Assembly: GCF_014647515.1 (NCBI RefSeq)
Contig: NZ_BMPI01000008.1
Location: 159,740-223,739, forward strand
Direction of reading: 5' to 3'
DNA length: 64,000 nucleotides
Source of the DNA: Dactylosporangium sucinum
Lineage (GTDB): Bacteria > Actinomycetota > Actinomycetes > Mycobacteriales > Micromonosporaceae
Shown here: positions 58,478 to 64,000 of the stretch, one piece after another
Layout of the letters: the number at the start of each line of letters is the position of its first letter
Numbering within the stretch: the stretch's first letter is position 1
Notes under the pieces: model-generated
Told to the model about the DNA's origin: nothing
Databases searched by the model: none
Seen by the model: only the letters and a program-made list of their open reading frames with translations
Program-made: the position numbers and the translations under genes

Positions 58478-59725
58478 ATGGAGTCGTACATCGTCTTCGG
58501 CCTGGTGCTGCTCGTCGTCGTGATCGGGGCCACGCTCGCGCTCATCGCACCCCGGTATCGCAAGCCCCCGACCCTGCCTCCGACCGAGGAGAAGCCGGCG
58601 GCACCCACGAAGCAGGCTCCGCCTGTCGTATCGGCACCCCCGGCTCCTCCGGAGGTGGCCCAGGCTCCTCCGGAGGTGGCCCAGGCTCCTCCGGAGGCGG
58701 CCCAGGCGCCCCCGGAGGTGGTCGAGGCGCCGCCGCCCGTGGTCGAGGCACCTCCGCCGGTCGTGGAGGCGCCGCCGCCCGTCATCGAGAAGCCGGAGCC
58801 GACCGCCGGCCGCCTGGTGCGGCTGCGGGCCCGCCTCTCGCGCTCGCAGAACGTCTTCGGCAAGGGCCTGCTCGCCCTGCTCTCCCGCGACAAGCTCGAC
58901 GACGACACCTGGGACGAGGTGGAGGAGACCCTGATCGGCGCCGACGTCGGCGTCGCCGCCACCACCGAGATCGTCGGCAAGCTCCGCGAGCGGGCCCGCA
59001 TCCACGGCACCGCGAGCGCCACCGAGCTGCGGTCGATGCTGGCCGCCGAGCTGGTTGCCGCGCTGGACCCGCAGATGGACCGCAGTCTCGCCGCCACGCC
59101 GCGTGACGGGCGCCCGGCTGTGCTGCTCGTCGTCGGGGTCAACGGCGCCGGCAAGACCACGACCTGCGGCAAGATCGCCCGCGTGCTCGTCGCCGACGGT
59201 CACACGGTCGTGCTGGGCGCGGCCGACACGTTCCGCGCCGCCGCCGCCGAGCAGCTCGCGACCTGGGCCGGCCGGGTGGGCGCCGACGTCGTCCGGGGAC
59301 CCGAGGGGGCGGATCCGGCCTCGGTCGCGTTCGACGCGGTCAAACGGGGTATTGACGCGGGTGTGGACACGGTGCTCATCGACACCGCCGGGCGGTTGCA
59401 GAACAAGATCGGCCTCATGGACGAGCTGGGCAAGGTCAAGCGGGTGATCGAGAAGCACGGACCGGTCGACGAGACGCTGCTCATCCTCGACGCCACCACC
59501 GGCCAGAACGGTCTTGAGCAGGCCAGGGTGTTCACCGAGGTGGTGGACGTCACCGGCGTGGTGCTGACGAAACTGGACGGCACCGCGAAGGGTGGCATCG
59601 TCATCGCGGTACAGCGCAAACTGGGCATTCCGGTGAAGCTCGTCGGTTTGGGGGAGGGGCCCGACGACCTCGCTCCGTTCGATGCCCGACAGTTCGTCGA
59701 CGCGCTCGTTGGCACGGACGCGTAA
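58478..59725 (+). CDS. ftsY: Signal recognition particle receptor FtsY
   Basis: 415 residues with GGGAGGA upstream. N-terminal membrane helix (YIVFGLVLLVVVIGATLALI, residues 4-23), a Pro-rich repeat linker (about 55-104), then the NG GTPase domain: VVGVNGAGKTTTCGKIARVL (G1), LGAADTFRAAAAEQLATWA, VLIDTAGRLQNKIGLMDEL and LTKLDGTAKGG (G4). It docks SRP-ribosome complexes at the membrane. Usual neighbour of smc; here 10 kb of accessory genes lie between. Confidence 0.97.
   Translation: MESYIVFGLVLLVVVIGATLALIAPRYRKPPTLPPTEEKPAAPTKQAPPVVSAPPAPPEVAQAPPEVAQAPPEAAQAPPEVVEAPPPVVEAPPPVVEAPPPVIEKPEPTAGRLVRLRARLSRSQNVFGKGLLALLSRDKLDDDTWDEVEETLIGADVGVAATTEIVGKLRERARIHGTASATELRSMLAAELVAALDPQMDRSLAATPRDGRPAVLLVVGVNGAGKTTTCGKIARVLVADGHTVVLGAADTFRAAAAEQLATWAGRVGADVVRGPEGADPASVAFDAVKRGIDAGVDTVLIDTAGRLQNKIGLMDELGKVKRVIEKHGPVDETLLILDATTGQNGLEQARVFTEVVDVTGVVLTKLDGTAKGGIVIAVQRKLGIPVKLVGLGEGPDDLAPFDARQFVDALVGTDA
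58642..58788 (+). repeat. Seven in-frame 21-bp repeats within ftsY
   Basis: Units such as GGCTCCTCCGGAGGTGGCCC encode APPEVAQ, APPEVAQ, APPEAAQ, APPEVVE, APPPVVE, APPPVVE, APPPVIE. The first three units are nearly identical at the DNA level; later ones are diverged, so the tract probably grows at its 5' side. Confidence 0.85.
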
Positions 59726-59784
59726 CCTCGGACGGTACCTTGGGACCGTAAGTCCCCCCGGTCTGGTCAACGAAGGACGATCAC

Positions 59785-60573
59785 GTGACGCAGCAGGAGA
59801 TCCCGCTCCACGGCGGGAACACCTCCGTCGTGGTGCGCTCGGGCGACACGGTGCGCCGCAACGCGGGCCCATGGACCCCCGCGGTGCACGCCCTGCTGCG
59901 CCACCTGGAGTACGTCGGGTTCACCGGCGCGCCGCGGGCCTTCGGCATCGACGAGCGGGGCCGTGAGGTGCTCTCGTATCTCGAAGGGGAGTGCGGGGAG
60001 TATCCGTTGGCCCCGCACTGGGTGACCGACGAGGCGATGGTCACCGTGGCCACCATGCTGCGGATGTTCCACGACGCCCAGGCCGGGTTCCGGCCGCCGC
60101 CCAACGCGGTCTGGCGCTCGTTCGGCCCCCCGCCGCCCGACACCGAGGTCATCTGCCACCACGACGCCGCGCCGCACAACGTCATCTGGCGGCCCGACGG
60201 CACGCTGTCGCTGATCGACTTCGACCTGGCCTCGCCCGGCGCCCGGATCTACGACGTGGCCTACGCGGCGTGGACGTGGGTGCCGCTGTTCTCCGACCGC
60301 GACTCCTACACGCTCGGCTGGAAGCGGCCCAACCGGCCGCGGCGGCTGCGGATGTTCGCCGACGCCTATGGCCTGACCCCGCGCGACCGGCACCGCCTCG
60401 TGCGGGTGATTCGCAAGCGGATCGTCGACCACATCGAGGGCATTCGTCGTATGGCGGCCGCCGGAGACCCCGCTTTCGTGCGGATCGTGCACAAGGGGCA
60501 TCTCCGCCGTCCTGTGCGCGACCTGCGACTTATCGACTACGAGCGCCACACGCTGGAGTACGCACTTCGATAG
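59785..60573 (+). CDS. Aminoglycoside phosphotransferase (APH)-like kinase
   Basis: 262 residues with GAAGGA upstream of the GTG. Short N-lobe (VVVRSGDTVRRNAGPWTPAV), then the APH catalytic loop VICHHDAAPHNVIWRPDGTL (about residues 131-150; HxDxxxxN) and metal motif LIDFDLASPG (about 152). Family members phosphorylate varied small molecules; resistance is not implied. It is inserted between ftsY and amtB, both normally adjacent in actinobacteria. Confidence 0.85.
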   Translation: MTQQEIPLHGGNTSVVVRSGDTVRRNAGPWTPAVHALLRHLEYVGFTGAPRAFGIDERGREVLSYLEGECGEYPLAPHWVTDEAMVTVATMLRMFHDAQAGFRPPPNAVWRSFGPPPPDTEVICHHDAAPHNVIWRPDGTLSLIDFDLASPGARIYDVAYAAWTWVPLFSDRDSYTLGWKRPNRPRRLRMFADAYGLTPRDRHRLVRVIRKRIVDHIEGIRRMAAAGDPAFVRIVHKGHLRRPVRDLRLIDYERHTLEYALR

Positions 60574-60587
60574 AGCGTGAGCGTTTC

Positions 60588-60624
60588 TTCACACGCTGGA
60601 AACATGACGTGACGCGGTAGAAAC
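60588..60624 (+). promoter_or_regulatory. GlnR-type operator of the amtB-glnB-glnD operon
   Basis: TTCAC-N6-GAAAC (60588-60603) followed after 5 nt by GTGAC-N6-GAAAC (60609-60624). Each half fits the GlnR box gTnAC-n6-GaAAC known from Streptomyces amtB and glnA promoters. A further GAAAC lies at 60642-60646. About 113 bp separate it from the amtB start. Activation by GlnR under nitrogen limitation is expected. Confidence 0.75.
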
Positions 60625-60736
60625 CGCGCGGCGCCGGTGCGCGAAACGTGCGACATGAAAGCTCTCGCGCAACCGGCTGAAGGGCGATGCTGCTCCGAAG
60701 GTCGGGAGGGAGGATCTCGACTACTAGGAGGCCAGC

Positions 60737-62122
60737 GTGCCTGAAGCGACCATCGATACCGGCAACACTGCATGGTTGCTGGTATCGACCGCGCTCGTGC
60801 TGCTCATGACGCCGGGTCTGGCACTGTTCTACGGTGGCCTGAACCGCTCCAAGGGCGTCCTGAACATGATGATGATGAGCTTCTCGACGATCGGGCTCGT
60901 CAGCGTCCTGTGGCTGTTCTACGGGTTCAGCGCCGCCTTCGGCGCGGACTCCGCGGGCGGGTTGTTCGGTGACCTGGGGCAGTACTTCGGCTCCAAGACC
61001 TACATCGACCAGTTCTGGGGCGCGACCGCCGAGAGCCCCAGCGGCATCGGCATCCCCACCTATGTCTTCATGGTGTTCCAGATGACGTTCGCCGTCATCA
61101 CGGTCGCCCTGATCAGCGGCGCGATCTCGGACCGCGCGAAGTTCGGCGGCTGGCTGCTCTTCGCGTTCGGCTGGGCCACGCTGGTCTACTTCCCGGTCGC
61201 CCACAACGTGTGGGGCGGCGGCTGGATCGCCCAGAAGCTCCACCCGCTCGACTTCGCCGGTGGTACCGCGGTCCACATCAACGCCGGTGCGGCCGCGCTC
61301 GGCGTGGCACTGGTCCTCGGCAAGCGCATCGGCTGGCCGCGGGAGAGCATGAAGCCGCACAACGTGCCGTTCGTCGCCCTGGGCGCCGGCCTGCTGTGGT
61401 TCGGCTGGTTCGGCTTCAACGCCGGCTCGGAGCTGACCGTCGACGGCGTCACCGGCCTGGCCTTCGTCAACACGCAGGTCGCGACCGCCGCCGCCGTGCT
61501 CGGCTGGGTCATCGTCGAGTGGATCCGCGACCGTAAGCCGACCCTCGTCGGCGCCTCCTCCGGCGCGATCGCCGGCCTGGTCGCGATCACCCCCGCGTGT
61601 GGCTTCATCGACTCGTGGGCGGCCGTCCTGCTCGGCCTCGTCGCCGGCATCGTCTGCGCCCTGGCCGTCAGCCTGAAGTACCGCTTCGGCTTCGACGACT
61701 CGCTCGACGTGGTCGGCGTCCACTTCGTCGGTGGCTGGATCGGCTCCCTCTGGCTCGGCTTCTTCGCCAACCCCGACCTGAACTCGGCCATCACCGGCGC
61801 CCTGGGCGCGAAGGCCGGCCTGTTCAACGGCGGCGGCGCGGCGCAGCTGGGCGCGCAGGCCGGTGCCAGCGCTATCGTGACGGTTTACTCCTTCGTCGTC
61901 GCCTTCGTCCTGGCCTTCATCATCGAGAAGACGATGGGCTTCCGGGTCAACGCCGAGGCCGAGGTCGAGGGCATCGACATCGCCGAGCACGCCGAGAGCG
62001 GCTACGACCTGACCCCGGCGAGCGGTAGCAGCGGCGGCGCGTTCGCGATGGCGGGCATCGGAGCGAGCAAGACAGCACCAGCGCCGGCGGCGGAAGCCCC
62101 GGCGTCCGAAAAGGTAGCCGGA

Positions 62123-62125
<3 letters not shown>
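60737..62125 (+). CDS. amtB: Ammonium transporter AmtB
   Basis: 462 residues, GTG with AGGAGG upstream. Eleven or so membrane helices; Amt signatures LALFYGGLNRSKGVLNMMMM (about residues 28-47), HPLDFAGGTAVHINAGAAAL (pore His region) and VVGVHFVGGWIGSLWLGFFA (second pore His). A Ser/Ala-rich cytoplasmic C-tail of about 50 residues follows. It imports ammonium and is closed by the PII protein encoded next. Its TAG stop starts a predicted -10 element for glnB. Confidence 0.97.
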
Positions 62126-62491
<366 letters not shown>

Positions 62492-62505
62492 GCCGCTGCG
62501 ATCTC

Positions 62506-62511
62506 TACGCT
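62506..62511 (+). promoter_or_regulatory. Predicted -10 element (TACGCT) of glnD
   Basis: TACGCT, 7 nt before the glnD ATG at 62519, with no ribosome-binding site; suggests an internal leaderless promoter in addition to operon transcription. Confidence 0.4.
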
Positions 62512-62518
62512 GAAGCAC

Positions 62519-64000
62519 ATGACGCAACCGCCGGCGCCCGCTCCGGTCCTCTCGACCGGGGCGGGCGCCGCCGCGCGCGCCGAACGCTCGGCCGCGCTCG
62601 ACGGCTGGCTCGCCAAGGTCTACGCCGAGGCGGGCGGCACCACAGACGGCCTGGCCCTGGCCGCCGTCGGCGGCCTGGGGCGGCGCGAGTGCGCCCCGCG
62701 CAGCGACCTGGACCTCGTCCTGCTGCACACCGGCGACGCTGCGGTGGCCGACGAGCTCGGGACCCGCATCTGGTATCAGGTGTGGGACGCCAAGTTCGCC
62801 CTCGACCACTCCACCCGCAGCCCCGCGCAGGCGCTGGCGATCGCCCGCGAGGACCTCAAGGTCGCTCTGGGCCTGCTCGACGCCCGCCTCGTGGCCGGTG
62901 ACGCGGCGCTGCTGCAGACGCTGCATGCCGACGCCGTCGCCCAGTGGCGCCGCGAGGCCCGCACGCTGCTCCCGGCCCTGCGAAAGCTCACCCAGGACCG
63001 CTGGAAGGCCCACGGCGAGCTGGCATTCCTGCTGGAAGGGGACGTGAAGGAGTCCCGCGGCGGGCTGCGGGACTTCGGTGTACTGCGGGGAATCGGTTTC
63101 GCCGGCGTCGCCGACGGCCCGCGACCGGCCGTCCGGGGCGCCCACCTGACCCTGCTCGACGTCCGCGACACCCTGCACGCCGTGCGCGGCCGCCGCGTCG
63201 ACCGGCTCCTCGCCCAGGACCGGGACGAGGTCGCCGAGCTGCTCGACCTGGGCGACCGCGACGAGGTGCTGCGGCGCATCGCCGAGGCCGCCCGCACCAT
63301 CGCCTACGCCAGCGACGACGCCTGGCGGGCCGTCGAGCGCTGGGCGGCGCCGCGCGGGCACGCCGAGCGCCGCCCGCTCGCCCGCGACGTCGTCGAGCAG
63401 AACGGCGAGGTCGTGCTCGCCCGCACCGCGGTCACCCCGCGCCCCGATCCGGTTCTCCCGCTGCGGGTCGCCGCGGCCGCCGCCCGGGCCGAGCTGCCGA
63501 TCTCGCACGCCACGCTGGAGTGGCTCGGCGGCTTCACCGGCCCGATGCCGCAGCCCTGGCCCGCCCCGGCCCGCGACGCCCTGCTCACCCTGCTGGGCAG
63601 CGGCCCGTCGATGATCGAGGTCTGGGAGGCCTGCGACCGGTACGGGCTGGTCGTCAACTGGCTGCCCGAGTGGGCCCGCGTGCGCAGCCTGCCCCAGCAC
63701 AACCCGGTGCACCTGTTCACCGTCGACCGGCACCTGGTCGAGACGGCCCGCCAGGCCGCCGCCCTCGCGCGCGACGTCGACCGGCCCGACCTGCTCGTCC
63801 TCTGCGGCCTGCTGCACGACATCGGCAAGGGCCTGCCCGGCGACCACAGCGTGGTCGGCGCCCCGATCGCGGCCCGGATCGCCGCCCGGCTGGGCCTGCC
63901 GCCCGCCGAGGTGGCCCAGGTCGAGAAGGTCGTCCGCCTGCACCTGCTGCTGCCCGACACGGCCACCCGCCGCGACCTCTCCGACCCGCAGACGATCACC
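62519..64000 (+). CDS. glnD: PII uridylyl/adenylyltransferase GlnD, 3' truncated by window edge
   Basis: 494 residues visible and still open at the right edge; the family is about 750-900 residues. Nucleotidyltransferase motif AAVGGLGRRECAPRSDLDLV (residues 48-67), the GlnD linker (ESRGGLRDFGVLRGI, about 179-193), and the start of an HD domain (LCGLLHDIGKGLPGDHSVVG, about 427-446). The ACT domains lie beyond the window. In actinobacteria GlnD adenylylates PII at Tyr51. It follows glnB by 27 bp in the conserved amtB-glnB-glnD order. Confidence 0.96.
   Translation, partial: MTQPPAPAPVLSTGAGAAARAERSAALDGWLAKVYAEAGGTTDGLALAAVGGLGRRECAPRSDLDLVLLHTGDAAVADELGTRIWYQVWDAKFALDHSTRSPAQALAIAREDLKVALGLLDARLVAGDAALLQTLHADAVAQWRREARTLLPALRKLTQDRWKAHGELAFLLEGDVKESRGGLRDFGVLRGIGFAGVADGPRPAVRGAHLTLLDVRDTLHAVRGRRVDRLLAQDRDEVAELLDLGDRDEVLRRIAEAARTIAYASDDAWRAVERWAAPRGHAERRPLARDVVEQNGEVVLARTAVTPRPDPVLPLRVAAAAARAELPISHATLEWLGGFTGPMPQPWPAPARDALLTLLGSGPSMIEVWEACDRYGLVVNWLPEWARVRSLPQHNPVHLFTVDRHLVETARQAAALARDVDRPDLLVLCGLLHDIGKGLPGDHSVVGAPIAARIAARLGLPPAEVAQVEKVVRLHLLLPDTATRRDLSDPQTIT

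Noticed and set aside
59785..60573. Aminoglycoside-resistance determinant
   Set aside because: APH-like fold only; the family is broad and the gene is in a chromosomal housekeeping setting.

Overview
The window is chromosomal DNA of a very GC-rich actinobacterium. Gene content and order suggest a Micromonosporaceae-type organism: ndgR-leuCD-HU, rpmB-DAK-recG-rsmD-coaD-sepIVA-DUF177-rpmF-plsX-rnc, smc, ftsY and amtB-glnB-glnD. The family assignment is inference. A coenzyme F420 gene (cofC), an HU with a histone-like tail, abundant GTG starts and TANNNT -10 elements placed 6-7 nt before start codons fit the same group. GC content was judged by eye, not computed.

Layout. 1-7100: end of a glycogen-debranching enzyme, a secreted PQQ-type sugar dehydrogenase, a predicted DNA glycosylase, an ABC exporter pair, a minisatellite, and tRNA-Glu(CTC) and tRNA-Gln(CTG) on the minus strand. 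7100-14800: alditol oxidase with an FAH-family hydrolase, a relic of an Excalibur-domain protein, a DUF305 lipoprotein, a secreted AA10 LPMO with a CBM5/12, an alpha/beta hydrolase, a D-amino-acid oxidase and a DUF3352 protein. 14900-18500: NdgR regulator divergent from leuCD, then HU. 18700-24400: a minus-strand set cofC, cold-shock-like protein, ppk, CYTH-CHAD protein, MutT1-like protein, which links polyphosphate and F420 functions. 24500-30800: plsC-gpsA, cystathionine gamma-lyase, a badly degenerate Ddl-like protein, a GNAT, thiL, a stand-alone RAM domain and DUF3515. 31000-41550: housekeeping block (L28, DAK, RecG, RsmD, CoaD, SepIVA-like, YceD, L32, PlsX, RNase III, a GT-C enzyme, MutM). 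41550-58400: SMC embedded in accessory DNA that contains long palindromes, repeat tracts, a spherulin-4-like protein, a CAP protein, a glutathione peroxidase, an aldehyde dehydrogenase/sugar-ABC/secreted-protein operon, a degenerate Nudix protein and a PhoD-like phosphatase. 58480-64000: FtsY, an APH-like kinase, and the nitrogen cluster amtB-glnB-glnD behind a clear GlnR-type site; glnD runs off the right edge.

The most notable observations are: (1) a recurrent layout in which a TAG stop codon forms the first half of a TAGNNT -10 element just before the next start codon (five cases), alongside many other predicted leaderless starts; (2) a family of long perfect or near-perfect intergenic palindromes, one type present twice; (3) a Ddl homologue at the ddl locus that has lost most catalytic residues; (4) a self-contained operon joining an aldehyde dehydrogenase, a ribose-type ABC importer and an uncharacterised secreted protein; (5) fast-evolving simple and mini-satellite tracts between genes; (6) a truncated Excalibur-domain gene. 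I found no CRISPR array, phage, insertion sequence or biosynthetic gene cluster.
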